Source of the DNA: Thamnidium elegans
Taxonomy: Eukaryota > Mucoromycota > Mucoromycetes > Mucorales > Mucoraceae
Reading direction: 5' to 3'
Length of the DNA: 64,000 nt
Assembly (NCBI GenBank): GCA_025201345.1
Contig: JAIXMG010000016.1
Coordinates: 620,001-684,000 of the forward strand
The position numbers were made by a program, and so were the translations under genes. Below the pieces are notes generated by a model. It was not told the DNA's origin, made no database searches, and saw only the letters and a program-made list of their open reading frames with translations. This document shows positions 1 to 12,240 of the stretch, piece by piece (position 1 is the first letter of the stretch; every line of letters starts with the position of its first letter).

Positions 1-524
1 TTTTTAGGTACGACAGGAGCACTTGGATCCTTTGCAGAGACAGGTGTTTCCTTCTTCTTCTTTTTAGGGCCCTCTACATTTTCAAAAATACCTACACGTT
101 TTTTATCAACAATTGGTTTAATATCTTCTGCTTTTACAAACTCGGATTCAGAGTATCCTTTGAATTTAATTGAGAATACTTGATCGGCTCCACCGATAGC
201 TGTAATGATTGCTCTATAGAATTGTCCATCTCCGGACCAACGTGCCATCACTTCTTGATCAACTGAAAACTCATGGCTCTTTAAAGCGGTTGTGGTTACG
301 TTTGTATTACTATTATTGTTACTGCTGGGTGCAGGTTGTGTCTTTCTTTTGTTGTTGTTGACAGTTTCTTCATGTGTGATGGCATTAGCTGCTTCAAACA
401 TGTTGATTAATTCTTTTAAATCACTCTGTAATTTTTTTAACTCTTCATTTTCTGCATCGCTTTCTAACGCAAGTTCAACTTGTTCTAATTGAAACTTGTA
501 TGATTCGATTTCTTCTGCACTCAT
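1..524 (-). CDS. spf30: SPF30/SMNDC1-like survival-motor-neuron-related splicing factor (C-terminus cut by window edge)
   Basis: An uninterrupted frame runs from an ATG at 524 to the left edge, about 174 codons. Residues 1-48 are a Glu/Lys-rich helical stretch, followed by an Asn/Ser/Thr linker. A Tudor domain spans about residues 88-140 and contains MARWSGDGQFYRAII and FKGYSESEFVKAEDI. A Lys-rich nuclear-localisation-like tract (KKKKK) lies near residue 155. This order matches the SPF30/SMNDC1 family, spliceosome assembly factors whose Tudor domain binds methylated arginines of Sm proteins. The family is usually about 240-300 aa, so the missing C-terminus is outside the window. The gene is divergent from the F-box gene with a 155 bp shared upstream region. 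Domain assignment is firm; the exact orthologue name is inferred. Confidence 0.8.
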   Translation of the reverse strand, partial: MSAEEIESYKFQLEQVELALESDAENEELKKLQSDLKELINMFEAANAITHEETVNNNKRKTQPAPSSNNNSNTNVTTTALKSHEFSVDQEVMARWSGDGQFYRAIITAIGGADQVFSIKFKGYSESEFVKAEDIKPIVDKKRVGIFENVEGPKKKKKETPVSAKDPSAPVVPK

Positions 525-639
525 TGCTTCTAATAATAAAAAAGAGAAAAAAAAAGATATGAAAAAAAAAAGACTAAAAAAAATGCCATCTTTTACAGTT
601 AAACAACAGTCCCATTTTAATTGAAAACGACGTAAATCA

Positions 640-678
<39 letters not shown>

Positions 679-679
679 T
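525..679. promoter_or_regulatory. Divergent intergenic promoter region with a long poly-T tract
   Basis: The only sequence between two divergent start codons, so it must hold both promoters. A run of about 34 T ends in TTATATA directly before the F-box ATG at 680, and A-rich runs precede the SPF30 ATG. No specific factor site is recognised. The role follows from position. Confidence 0.5.
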
Positions 680-2329
680 ATGGATACTTTACCTGTTGAA
701 GTACTAAGGGTAGTGGGATCCTACCTCAATCAAGTAAATCAAAAGTCATGTACACTGGTATGTCAATCATGGTACAAAATATTTCAACCGTTGGTGTTTC
801 AAAAAGCAGTTCTTACCTCATCGACGCAACTACTGTTATTTATGCAACAAAACCCCACCTTAAAAAGTCTGACACAATCACTTCATTTTAACGTACCATT
901 AACTGACGAAACCCTACTTGAGTTTGCAATCACCTGTCCTCGTATACACACACTTACTTTATTCGTCAACCTGCTAAACAACCTTTCGATCCCTAAAACA
1001 GTCTCTGTCATTAACACGTACTGGGCAAGGACACTGATCAAGATTCGAATGGATGAACTCTTGCTACCACAAGTACTACCTTTACTCTGTCATCAGTTAC
1101 AAGATGTCACGGGAAGTTGGGGTAGTTTATTAGATACCGATCGTTCCTTGATCGCTATGCCAAAACTTTTAATACTCGATGTCGATAACGATGATGAATA
1201 CGAATTGACAATACCCGTACTAGATCAAATGAGAGTAGCTTACCCCAGTTTAAAAAAGTTAACTGCTTCTTATTTTAATTTAAAACGAGAGGATCATACA
1301 CCGCTTGTTCCTTTCCCGCTGGTGCGATCGTTTCATCTTTTAAACAGTAATGATCTTGATTGTGGGTTACGGCACATTATGAACATGTTTAGAGATTTAA
1401 AAGAGTATTCGGTTATTCGATCGTATGTTAGTGATACCAGTACAGAGGACAGAAATAAACTGTTCAAGGACTTGGCTTTAGTTCATCCTCGTATCCACGA
1501 CTTAAAACTTGATCTGTTTACTGATCTTACGCTCTATTCTTGCTTTACGCGCATTACTTCGTTGCAGTTGGAGGCGATCCCTGAGGAGGATATTATTAGC
1601 CATCGTGTATCAGTTGATTTGATTAAATTGGTGTCTAGGTTACCCGGTTTAAAACATTTTAAATTGTACGGCATCGTTCACTTGGAATCCAATGAGCCTT
1701 TAAACCATTACTTGCTCAACACATATCAATCGGGTTGTACTTTAACCGATCAATTAGAAGATGATGAAGAAGAAGAAGAACGAGAAGACGAAAACGATTT
1801 ATTTGAAATATCAACGGACGATATACACTACAGCAGACGAGAACTGTACAAAAATATACTAGTAAATAAAATATTACCCAAGACACCTATATGGAACATC
1901 CAACCTAATCTGTCAACATACAACAACGACCCCTCATCAGCCACTAATGTTATATCCAAACTTGTTTCATTAAATATTGAAATGGCAACACTTCGAAACC
2001 CAACTTTTCACTGGTTAAAACATAACTGCCCGTTACTACAAGAACTGCATGTGCTAAAGACAGAACCTTACCCTTACGCCGCTATTGAACTAGGACCCAA
2101 CGTCCATACATTTACGTTGTCTTTCAATAGACGGTACGATAGTCTTGAATTACCTATTCTTTGCTTAAATAATACAGTTTCGTTAGAGTACATAGACAAC
2201 GAATACAAACAAACTGAATATGCGAAACAGATGACTCGAATTACAAACGCGTACAAGATTCATGTTAATTTTACGAGCTCACTGCGAGAATTTAAATTTT
2301 GTGATCATCATGTTCCTGTTATTGAATAA
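680..2329 (+). CDS. F-box protein, single exon, 549 aa
   Basis: The start is the first ATG after the poly-T promoter. Residues 3-41 form an N-terminal F-box (LPVEVLRVVGSYLNQVNQK then LVCQSWYKIFQPLVFQ), the Skp1-binding motif of SCF ubiquitin ligases. The rest is a long Leu-rich helical array with repeated LxxL patterns, as in F-box/LRR substrate receptors of Mucoromycota. A strongly acidic insert (EDDEEEEEREDEND) sits near residues 359-373. There is no intron, unlike most neighbours. The likely role is a substrate adaptor for an SCF E3 ligase. The substrate is unknown. Confidence 0.75.
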   Translation: MDTLPVEVLRVVGSYLNQVNQKSCTLVCQSWYKIFQPLVFQKAVLTSSTQLLLFMQQNPTLKSLTQSLHFNVPLTDETLLEFAITCPRIHTLTLFVNLLNNLSIPKTVSVINTYWARTLIKIRMDELLLPQVLPLLCHQLQDVTGSWGSLLDTDRSLIAMPKLLILDVDNDDEYELTIPVLDQMRVAYPSLKKLTASYFNLKREDHTPLVPFPLVRSFHLLNSNDLDCGLRHIMNMFRDLKEYSVIRSYVSDTSTEDRNKLFKDLALVHPRIHDLKLDLFTDLTLYSCFTRITSLQLEAIPEEDIISHRVSVDLIKLVSRLPGLKHFKLYGIVHLESNEPLNHYLLNTYQSGCTLTDQLEDDEEEEEREDENDLFEISTDDIHYSRRELYKNILVNKILPKTPIWNIQPNLSTYNNDPSSATNVISKLVSLNIEMATLRNPTFHWLKHNCPLLQELHVLKTEPYPYAAIELGPNVHTFTLSFNRRYDSLELPILCLNNTVSLEYIDNEYKQTEYAKQMTRITNAYKIHVNFTSSLREFKFCDHHVPVIE

Positions 2330-3556
2330 AAAAGATCGCCATATTTTTATTGTTACACTGTAATTTCAAATTAGGGGTTGACAAAAATATACAGTGTTCA
2401 TGATACCAATTTGCGGTTTTATATTATTTTTGTAAAGTACCAAGTTCAGTTTAAGTTAGTAAAAGTATATATCCTCCAATTAAACATCTACGATGCGATA
2501 ATTATTAATAAACTGTAATAGTGATAATAATACAAATATCCGTTACCTTTATAGCTATCCTTTAATACGTATACACCTCGCAATGATGACCTTGTTGCCG
2601 GAGTTTCATGTTTTCTCTTCACCTCTGCTTCCAAAAACTTCAACTTTTGTGAGGAATACCAAGTAACAAATTTGCTGAAAGGTCGGTATTGAATCACTCT
2701 TATGACTGATTGGTTGATTTAGGAAGAACCGTATCCTTTTGTACGGATATTAAGAAAACAAAAATGCTATATAAAAAAAAAAGAATCATAATATTATATG
2801 TAGTTAAGCTCTTTTTTTTTTAAAAAAAAATGGTAGAATAAATACTTATTAAGTTGATAAAATAGGCCTATTTACTCATGATGTATATTTCATCATTTTT
2901 ACATACATGTCTACAACTTGTTTCGCACAGGAAAGTTCAAGAATATGTCGCTGAACGTGTAAATAGAACGTGTACCAAGAAGCCTGTCGTGGCCACCATT
3001 ACTCGGGAGCTAACTTTAATTTTATTTTTACGAAAAAAGTGGTTTTCGAAAACCAGTTTCACGTAATGCTGTTTATACTACCACGAGAATTTCGTCGTTA
3101 ATATGTACAGCTCTTTCTATGACAGGTAAAAAGAGTTATAAATATAAACGGGGGGTCAGTAACAGCTACAGGATTCCATCTATTTTATTTATTTTTTTAG
3201 TTGCACGTGCGATGTTTGATTTGATCAAAAATTGATAAAAAAGGATAATACCTATTTAAAAAGACACTTTTCCCCTTTTATTTCTAGTGCAATGTACACT
3301 CGGTAAAACAAGGTGTAGCTCCTGAACGCTGTGGCACAGTGTACTACCATGATATAAATAATTTTTTCAAGGTACGAAGTAATTTCATCCTCCCTTTTTT
3401 TTTTTTTTTTTGGTTCAAAAAATGGTTTTATATAAATGCTTTAAGAAAGATGGTGAGGGGAGAAGTAATAATAATACAATACACATATATATATAAAAAG
3501 AGGGGAGGCGGGGGAGAAAACACACTATGTTTTTAAAACGATAGAATAATCTATTT
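2330..3556. other. Intergenic, no convincing gene; holds a dispersed repeat copy
   Basis: Short ORFs on both strands (for example 2488-2697 minus and 2878-3066 plus) have no recognisable domain and are crossed by A/T runs. The identifiable item is the repeat copy at about 2833-2976. The segment also contains the convergent 3' flanks of the F-box and Cys-rich membrane protein genes. Confidence 0.5.
2833..2976 (+). repeat. Dispersed repeat, copy A
   Basis: This segment aligns by eye with the reverse complement of 25398-25567. Shared blocks in the same order are TAGAATAAATA, GATAAAATAG, GGCCTATTT-CTCA, CAACTTGTTTC-CACA, GAAAGTTCA and GTAAATAGAACGTGTACC. The copies differ by substitutions and small indels. 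No ORF is shared, so a non-autonomous element or an old duplicated fragment is most likely. Confidence 0.65.
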
Positions 3557-4811
3557 TTACATATCCGGGGTATTTTCTCTAGTGGAGAAACGAGCGGTAC
3601 TATTATTATTTGATCTCAAAGCAGCAGCAGAACTCTTGGTGGACAAGGTATGTGACTTTACATAATCGGGCGTGGTCAAGTACACGACACTGGCGTGACT
3701 TTCATTCATTGGTAAGTTCAATCTGGACTCGCTATCGGCCAACGTGGACATGGAATCGTTCATCATGGCGTACTTTGCAAACTCGTCATTATCGCCAAAG
3801 AACTTTGATATTTTTGCATGCTCCTTGTTTGACTGGTAGCGATGTAAAAACCAAAGTAAAGCCAAGATGAAACAAACAAAGATGACTATACAGGCAGCTA
3901 AAACACCCCACAGCCAAGCCTTAATCTTTCGAAACATTTCAGGTCCGTTGATACAGATGTCAGAATTGGAACAAGTGTTGGATAAGCATTCTCGGTCTTG
4001 CAAACAGGCGGCGTTGTTTGGTTTGGATTGGATACAGGTAGAGTCGAGGTCACAAAATGTGCCTTCTGTACAGTTGTCTCGGATAATGGTTTGTTGAATA
4101 GCATCACCTATACCATCGTATGCAGTGTAAACGGTACTAAAACAACAAGTTGTTATTGTTACGCTAAAATAATTTTTGTTTTTTGTTTTGTTATAATTCC
4201 TTACGTATCAGTACCACAGTTTCCGCCTAGTGGCGCTCCTTTAATAAAGCAAGTGCTGTTTAAACAAATGGAGGTTGTACCGGTACATTCATCATCTCTT
4301 TGCTATTATTTTAGTTAGTAAATATATATATATATTATATAATATAATAATTACAATTTCACATATGGATCCAATTGAAACAACAGGTGTGCATTGAGAG
4401 CGATTGTCAGGACAATAAGAGTCGACACCACATCTGGGTGGGTAAGGTCTCTTTTCTAAATCCCATCTGATTTAAAAATAGATATAAAATTAGTTGTTTA
4501 AATAGATATAAAAAAGTGAAAAGGGGATACATTACCCTTGGATATAATCAGCGTTAGAACAACCTTTGTAAGCGCAAGTACTACTGCTTGGCTCACAAAA
4601 CAAGTAAACGTCTTCACAAGAATCATCGTATTGCCAACTCTCTCTAAATTTAATATTTTAGTGAAAATGTCTCTTTCTTTCTTTTTACGATAAGCAAATC
4701 ATTTCTTTACCTGTACATTGGAGTTGGATCACACATTTGACCCAGTTTTAACGAATACACATTTGTTATCGAGAAAAATAATAGACTCGATAATATATAG
4801 AATAAATACAT
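3557..4811 (-). CDS. Type I membrane protein with Cys-rich ectodomain (332 aa, 5 exons)
   Basis: Exons on the minus strand are 4711-4811, 4536-4643, 4355-4466, 4205-4302 and 3557-4136, with phases that join cleanly. The ATG at 4811 opens a signal peptide (MYLFYILSSLLFFSITNVYS). An ectodomain of about 190 residues follows, with many spaced cysteines (CDPTP, CEDVYLFCEP, STCAYKGC, RCGVDSYCPDN, CLQDRECLSNTC), resembling EB/dickkopf-like disulfide modules. A transmembrane helix (WLWGVLAACIVIFVCFILAL) lies near residues 214-237, then a Ser/Thr-rich cytoplasmic tail of about 95 aa. It could be a surface receptor or adhesion protein. No ligand or enzyme activity is suggested. The start is chosen because it gives the signal peptide in frame with all downstream exons. 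Confidence 0.75.
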
Positions 4812-4933
4812 TTTTTTATTTTTTTTTGAATATAAAGAAAAAAGAAAAAAAAAAAAAAAAAACTAAAATGTTGATAATGAAAATAGATTTTTTAAATGAA
4901 AAAAAAAAAAGCGGACTTTAAAAAAGTTTATTT

Positions 4934-6050
4934 TTATAATTCGACGCAAGTAGATCCATCCGTAACTACATCCAATACTTTATAAAAGCAATCAAAATCA
5001 CCATGTTGTTTAAATAAAGCCATGGCAGCTTCAGCAATAGCGTCAAAGTTCTTTGTAGCTAAAGCTAAAATGGTAGGACCAGCTCCAGAAAGACAGATAC
5101 CAAGTAAACCATCGTATTTTTCGTATGTGATGGTAGATAAGATCTCTGGGAGACCGGGGATCAAAGTTTTACGGTATGGTTGGTGAATTTTATCTTGCAT
5201 AGCATTATAAATTAATTCGGCATTAGGTGGTGATTGTCCTAAAGCAGTAGTTAATACTGCTAATCTTTGGAAATTAAATACCTAATAAACAACAAAAAAT
5301 AATTTAGTGGGATAATTTTTTTTTTTTTTTTTTTTACTGTCGCAGTGTATTGTTAAAACTTACAACATCTTGTCTAACATATTCAGTAGGAAGTACAGCT
5401 CTAGCTTTTGCTGTAGCAACTTGGAATTGAGGTACAATGGCAATACACTTAATTTCCTTTGCCCAACCCAAATTCACATAATGTCCAATCCCGCGAGGTG
5501 GTTGAGGTACTTGTTGAGATAAAGCGATTTCCAATAAAGATTCTGATGCGGGTACACCTTCCATATCTTTAGGATCTAATTCGCGTAAATAAGAAGCGAC
5601 GAAACCACCCATTAAAGCAGCAGCGACGTTATCGGGGTGACGTTCAATCATCAAACAATAATCTAATAATCTATCTCTATCCATGTTCAATTGACCCAAG
5701 GCGTTACCTAACAAGACACCACTTACAACAGCAGCACCAGATGAACCAAGACCACGGCCCAATGGAATAGGGTTATGAACATGGATCTTGAGTGGTTGAG
5801 GAAGTTCTGAAATACCGTTAGCAGAGAGCACATAGAGAGCGGTCTTGGTAATCAAGTTTTGCTCTGGAGTAAGTGGAACATCCTTAGCGCCTTCTCCTGA
5901 ATAGGTCATTTCAAATGCTTTTCCTTCCTTGAGGATTTCTACATCAAGTGTAAGGTATAATGATAATGAAATACCTAGTACATCAAATCCAGGACCAATA
6001 TTGGCCGTAGAACAAGGTGACTTGATATGAAACTTTCTAGGTGTATTCAT
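4934..6050 (-). CDS. THR1: Homoserine kinase (344 aa, 2 exons)
   Basis: Exons are 5364-6050 and 4934-5281, joined across an 82 nt intron that restores QDV-VFNFQRLAV. The protein is a GHMP kinase: motif 1 SPCSTANIGPGFDVLG at residues 11-26, ATP-binding motif PLGRGLGSSGAAVVSG near 96-111, and the C-terminal glycine motif GICLSGAGPTILAL. Homoserine kinase phosphorylates L-homoserine to O-phosphohomoserine with ATP, the step before threonine synthase, in the cytosol. The length matches fungal Thr1 (about 350 aa). The start is the first ATG and lies directly before the conserved N-terminus. Confidence 0.95.
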
Positions 6051-7999
6051 CTTTTTTTTTATACCAAAAAAATAAAAGAGAGAAAGGGGGGAGTACCTTG
6101 TAATAGGGTTAAAAAAAAAAATCTTAAAATTGTCAAATTATATCATTCCCATCTCCGGTTTGTGGGACTGCCTTTTGCGGTGCGTATATTGTGAGCCTTT
6201 CTTTGTCACAGACCTGTGGTACATGATCTAAGCTCGCTATTGGATTACCTTTTCCCCTTTTTCCCTTTTCCATCACTTACAACATTCTTGGTGTTTATTT
6301 ATTTATTTTTTATAGCGTGATATTACTTTTTTTTTTACCAAAGAAAGTACACACAGTTATCTGATAACAAAATATTAACATTTTTTAAAGCGGCAAGAGA
6401 AAAATAAAATATCACTTATTAATCTCGTTTCACTTTATAAATGTTCCGGTTGAAATTATAGATTGCATAAATAGTGAAAACCAAAAGAAAAACTATCACG
6501 TACATTGTAACTTTTTTTTTTAAAAAAAAAGAAGACGAGTTTAAACTGGTTGATTTGAAACGCTGACAATGCTACTTGTTTTATAATTACCTTATATAAG
6601 TTGTTAGAAAAGAAAGATAAGCAGTTATTTGAAAATGGGATTTTGTAAGAGTTAAAACAGGATATACCATTTCCCATTTCTTTGAAGCAGGACCGCGGAC
6701 CCGAAACAGTGATCTGTGCGAAGCACTTTTTTTATCAGTGAAACATTTAACAAAGTTACTATCGATTTTTTCTTTTTTTTACTTGGTCGAAGAGCAACGA
6801 CTGATTTGCATAATATGTTGCCAAGCAACAACAAAAAATAAAATCCGTTTTAATACTTTTTCAAAAAAAAAGGGATTACACTCAAAAAAAAAAAAAATGC
6901 CCCGTGATATAATCGGTCCCATGCATGCGCCAAAAGGACTTTTTTTGATATCATCAACAAAACGCGTTTTAACATGCAATCAAGAGGAAAAACTAGCGTA
7001 AAATGAACGGATTTCGGGGGAAAAAAAAGTAGAATCACATGATGTACATTTATACTTGACCTAAAAAAAACTTTAATAGTGCTACAATTTGATTTTCGCC
7101 TGGCTTCCATCAAAAGATATCTCTTTTGTATAATAAAACGGCATAAAAAAAAGAAGGGGGGAGACAAAACGACCTAATGGAATTGCATTAAAAAAGTAAC
7201 AAGCTCATCCAATATATATTTAATTGCTCGTGTTTACATAAAGTTAGAGTTGTACCAAGACTCAATTCTATCCTTCTCCTTTGTTTTTTGAGGCCGGAAA
7301 GACTATAATTAGACTATGTTTTGACGGTCACAAATAAAAACGTCGCACAAACAAAAAAACCTACATGTTTATTATATATAAAAAAAAGGTTTACTTTGTT
7401 TAATAGATCAAATATTTTTTTAAAGAAGGCTATTTTCCCTTTTTGCTGAGCGAGAAGGAAAAAAAAGTAATAATAAAAGAGTAGCTGAGAAAGAGAGAAA
7501 AAAAAAAAAGGTTTTTGATTAACTTTTTTTTTTTTTTGGACACGTGGAGGTAAATATTAAATCACTATAACGCTAAAATAGCTTACAAATAAATTCCTTT
7601 CTATTTATTTAAGAATAATGATAAAAGAGCCTAGCATAAAAAAAAAGGATAGAAAAAGAGTTAAAAGCCCTTGGTTTCTTTGTTTAAGAAGAGCATAATG
7701 CATGTTTTACATTAAAAAAATATAGAGAAGCGGACAGTAAAACCAAGACTGGGCGCAGTACCAGTCAAATTGTACTGTATTAAAAAAAAAAAAAAAAAAA
7801 AAGAAATCCCTTGCTTTATAACGAATCGGTGTTATTGGCTAAAATAGAAAAAGAATGATACTCCTCAAATAAGATGGAGTCCAATGGCATTATATTAACC
7901 TAAAAAAAAAATTGGGTATTTAATTGAACTCGAATTTTCCATCTATTTTCTTTTCCTTTCTTCTATTTTTTTTATAAACAAAAAAAAAAAAAAACTTCA
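6051..7999. other. Intergenic, 1.9 kb, nothing identified
   Basis: A/T-rich with many homopolymers and no ORF with a recognisable domain. It includes the promoter of homoserine kinase on the left and that of the 8.0 kb gene on the right. The short ORFs at 6.45-7.17 kb arise on both strands from A/T runs. Confidence 0.5.
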
Positions 8000-8608
8000 A
8001 TGAGTCCTGTAACACATAACAACAACTCTATTACTTATTATAATAACATGCCCCATTACCATCATCCCCAAGGTAATAAATACTAATAATAATACATATA
8101 AATTATAAATACTAACATATTTTTGTAACTAGCATCACCCTCCTTTTCTTCTGCATCTTCAACTACTTCTTCCTCTTCAATTTCTTCAGCGGCTAGACTT
8201 GGTCAAATAAGAGCACAACTTGAACTGGCACGAAACTTTTATGATGATTTTGAATTTTGTCCTGTACAATGTTCATCAGAAGTATTAGAACATCGTGATC
8301 GTATCCAACAAAGACTATCACCTCAATCTTCTCCAAATACCTCACCTTCCATGTCTTATGCTAGTCGTACTAGTACTACTAGTAGTAGTAGTAGTAATAG
8401 TAGTAGTAGTCATGGCAGTAATAACACTACACCAAAATCGAGAAGAGCTATTCCTATTATCGATCCTGCTAATATGGCTCCTGTTTCTGTACCTAACCAA
8501 CAATTCATGATCAAGTCTTCTCCTATCTTTGGTCAGCAAAATCAATATTGGAATCATGGAAGTAGATCTCCTATGAATGGTAGTTATTATGATGTTCTTG
8601 TTCAATAA
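8000..8608 (+). CDS. Ser/Asn-rich hypothetical protein (182 aa, 2 exons)
   Basis: Exon 1 is 8000-8072 and exon 2 is 8133-8608; a 60 nt GT-AG intron joins PQ|ASPSF in frame. The protein is mostly low complexity, with an N-terminal Asn/His/Tyr stretch, Ser/Thr tracts and a poly-Ser run encoded by AGT repeats. One ordered-looking block, RLGQIRAQLELARNFYDDFE, lies near residues 43-62, and a short C-terminal region ends SYYDVLVQ. I do not recognise the family. The clean intron, in-frame exons and surrounding noncoding DNA support a real gene. A regulatory or disordered scaffold role would be a guess. Confidence 0.6.
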
Positions 8609-10663
8609 TTTTTTCGTTTTGTTTTTATTTGTCCTCCCTATTTGTTAAATACTCTTTTTTTCTCTCTCTCTTTCTCTCTTATCACACATATACCTTATAT
8701 TGTTTGTTTCTTCCTTTCTATTTATTTTCTTCTTCAGCATTTTTTCCCTTTCCCTGTTTCATTATTTCTCATATCTTATGTGTACACATGTTTCTTTTTT
8801 TTTGTACAGTAATAATAAAATAAAATTTTGACCACTTTTTTTTTTTTTTTTTTTGTATTTTCAAACAGTGTCGTACACATCATACAACTTTCTTTTGCTC
8901 CCACTTTTTCGCATGATTTTTTTTTTATCAAGTAGATACTAAAAGCTATTGCTTGCTCAAGAAAAAAAAAGCGTGAGAAAATAGGCTGTCCGCAAGTGGG
9001 GAACTGTTAAAGCAACAAATAGTGTACTGGAATGGAGTAAGAATAGCAATTACAGTTAAGCAATTTTGCTAATCTCAGTTTACAAATAAATAAAAAGCCA
9101 AAGAAAAAAAAAGCAAGCGAATAACTAGTATATAAATGGAAAAACATTTCCTTCCATCTATTTTTTAACAAGGAGTTATATTTCACCCAGTGAAAAGTTC
9201 AGCAATTTCTGCAAATGGCTAAAGAAAATTCTAATCTTCCCGCACCATCATCAAGTATATAAAGATAATTCTAGAAACGATCCCTTTTACTGATATGTAT
9301 CTGCATTTAGTTTCGATTTTATTAAAAAAAAAAGTATTCAAGTATACTAAATAGCGATGATATGCCTCTGCCGAGTTCGCCCCTTTCGGAAGCAAAAGTA
9401 TTACAAAAGAAGGGATTGCAGTTACCATAAATCTTATCGAAAGAATAAGTCCGTTCAAATTATGAGTTTTTTCGAGTACGTCTTTTTTTTTTTACATAAT
9501 TACAACTTTAGCTTCTTTGATTTACACTAAACCTAATAAGATTGCGACTTAATACGTTCACGGCGCCCAATTTGCGCGATTTCAAAAACGTTTTTGCGTT
9601 TTGGATTAAAAACTAAAATTGTGTTATATTGCCGCATGAATTAAACAAGTACAATAGGTATCGAAAAGGATCGTCGCTTACCTCGAAATGTTTGTGCTTT
9701 TCGCCCGTTTCAAGTACTGTACTCTACTAAATATGATTATTTTCGTATAGGCTGACTACCAACGGGTATAATTAGAAAGTAAATTCCTCTCAGCCAACTA
9801 GAAAAACATCCCAAAGTGATTACAGAGATACAACAAAAAAAAGTATATGGGTGTGATAGCATGTTACATAAACTTATTAACTGAAGTTGCTTACAGAAAC
9901 CCACTGTCTTGTGTAAGAGATAAATGAAAACGCTTTCTCTACTTGGAGAAACTTGCAATCTTACGATGACTCGACTGCTTAGGACCGTGCACGCAACCAC
10001 CCAAGTTCCAACTACACCAAGAAAATTAGTGGTTTATGTACAGGAATTGTCAAAAGGTCTTTGCTTGGAAACAGGTAATGATCAACTATACTATTCAAGC
10101 CGAAAGTATTTAAGGTTAAGAACTATGCGAATTTTATTTGAAATCGCGCAAATTGGTAACCATGAGCACTGAGGGGGACTGATCCGTAAACTAGGTACTG
10201 CAACCAACGTAACACGTAATTAATTTGTAGACTTGTGTGAGTTGAGAAAAATAAAATAAGGGACTTTGTAAGATATTAAAAAAAGACTGAGGTAGAACTT
10301 AATGTCTGTTAATTACAACGAACCTTACTATATAGTTTACAAGCTATTATATATATATGTATATATATGCACAGATAAAAAGATGGTATAATTTCAGAGA
10401 GAAAAAAAAGAAAAAAAGTATCCATTTATGGTAGTAATAAACATAAAAAAAAAACCCTTTTTCATAATTGTATTTTTGTATCACCTATTTGATTAATATG
10501 GTTGTCAATAAATTCAAGAATTAATTAAAAATTCACCATTCAATCAACCCACAGCTTTTAAAAAAAAAAAGTGTATATAATTCTGTTAATTCTATTTTAT
10601 TTTGTGATCTTTATCTCTCTTTTTTTTTCTTTTCTTTTACATCAAAAAATAGAACCAAAAAAG
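8609..10663. other. Intergenic, 2.05 kb, nothing identified
   Basis: Starts with a pyrimidine-rich 3' flank of the Ser-rich gene and ends with the chitosanase promoter. ORFs at 9.23-9.46 and 9.92-10.17 kb have no domain or splice support. No tRNA or other RNA fold was recognised by eye. Confidence 0.5.
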
Positions 10664-12105
10664 ATGCGTATTACTATTTATTTGTTATCATTGATAGCAT
10701 TACCTTATGTTCTTACTGCATCAAGTTATTGTAAAGGCAGCTTTTCACCCACTAAATCTATCTGCGCGAAATTTCAATTCGACAAATTGAAAGAAACCGG
10801 ACAATGCACAGATAGTAAAAAGAAGCCAAGTGGAAAGTTTAAGGGCATTAAACTTTCTAATTGCACGACGTAAGTTATTCACCAAATATATATAATATTG
10901 ATATACAAAGTAAACAGTCTTTTTTTTTCGCATCTGTAGTTTCTATGATACTAGTAAACTTCCCAACCAAAAAATAGATTCTCAAGCTTCTAAAATGGCT
11001 GAATTGATTACAAACGTGTAAGACAATAATATATATTTTTTTTTAAAAAAAGTCATAATTATCTAATATTTCTCTTTGTACTCAGATTTGAGAATGGGAA
11101 TACTAAAATGGGTTATGCTGTAAGTTTAATGCAAAATAGAATAAAATTATGCATATGATTTACTTACATAATCTTTTTTTTTTTCGTAGGCTGTAGAAAA
11201 ATTAGGTGATTGTCGTGGTTATACTAGGTACTTTTTTTATCACGGTTTAAAAAATAACAGCATAATTTATCACTAAAACATTCCGTTATTAGTGGTTATA
11301 TAGGATTCACAACCGGTACTAATGATGCTTATGCGGTTGTAAAAGAATATGTGAAACGTGTACCTAAATCAACGCTTCGAACCTATTTACCAGAGTTAAA
11401 AAGACTTTCCAACTTTTTATTTGGCGATCCTAAAAGAGACGATACGTCCAAATTAAAGGGATTTCCAACTGCTTGGAAAACGGCTACCTGTAAGGATCCT
11501 ATCTTTATTCGAACCCAATTAGATGTTGGCGAAGCAATGTATATGAAACCTGCTTTAAAGTATGCGGCTAGTGTAGGTGTAAAGTCTAATCTTGGAAAAG
11601 CCATCTTTTACGGTAACTCATATTAATAATGTACGACTTCAAAATATACTTATAAATATACGTAGATACAATTGTTCAACACGGTTGGCAGGTAAAATAA
11701 AATTAAGAACGGATAAATATTTATACTAATCAATATACAAAAAAAAAGTACGTAGAACCTAGCATTAATTTACCTCGAATTCTTCACTTGACTGGAGCTA
11801 GAAAATCCAAGGAAAGCGAAAAGGCCTACTTGACACGATTTTTAACTACACGACGTCAACTCATGTGCTGCTATCCAGGCAACGTATGGAATTCATCGGC
11901 CGATCGCGTTGCAGATTTACAATCGCTGGTTGACAAATGGAGCCAAAACGAGAAACTTCGAAATCCAGTTACATTAAAGATTTACGGAGCCAAAATCACA
12001 GGCAAAGAAGATTTGTTACGTGATAGTCAAAGGTGTAAGAAAAAGACTTCAAGGAAGGCTAAATCAATTCCTTTACCAATTCCTAACACTTGTCCTTCTA
12101 AATAA
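10664..12105 (+). CDS. Secreted chitosanase, glycoside hydrolase family 46 (352 aa, 7 exons)
   Basis: Exons are 10664-10869, 10940-11017, 11086-11119, 11190-11227, 11293-11612, 11666-11691 and 11749-12105. The N-terminus MRITIYLLSLIALPYVLTA is a signal peptide. GH46 hallmarks follow: FENGN, carrying the likely catalytic Glu, and GDCRGYTSGYIGFTTGTND, carrying the catalytic Asp of the family GDGRGYT motif, then YDTIVQHG. GH46 enzymes hydrolyse chitosan internally with inversion. Mucoralean walls contain much chitosan, so roles in wall remodelling or scavenging fit. The last acceptor (AAAAAG before TACGTAGAA) was chosen because it alone keeps QYVEPSINLPRIL open. The C-terminal 25 residues are Lys/Pro-rich. 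Confidence 0.9.
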
Positions 12106-12240
12106 ATCTTTCTGAGAATTCTCGCTTGTCATACTTTTGATGCGTGCAACACTAAAGGGTAAATTTAATACCTTTTTTTTTTTTTTAATAAAATTCCCTT
12201 GAACCTTTTCTTTTTTTTCTTTATTGTTATTATTTCGCAC

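Noticed and set aside
2488..2697. Minus-strand ORF (KLKFLEAEVKRKHETPATRS)
   Set aside because: Somewhat coding-like but short, no start support, no family recognised.
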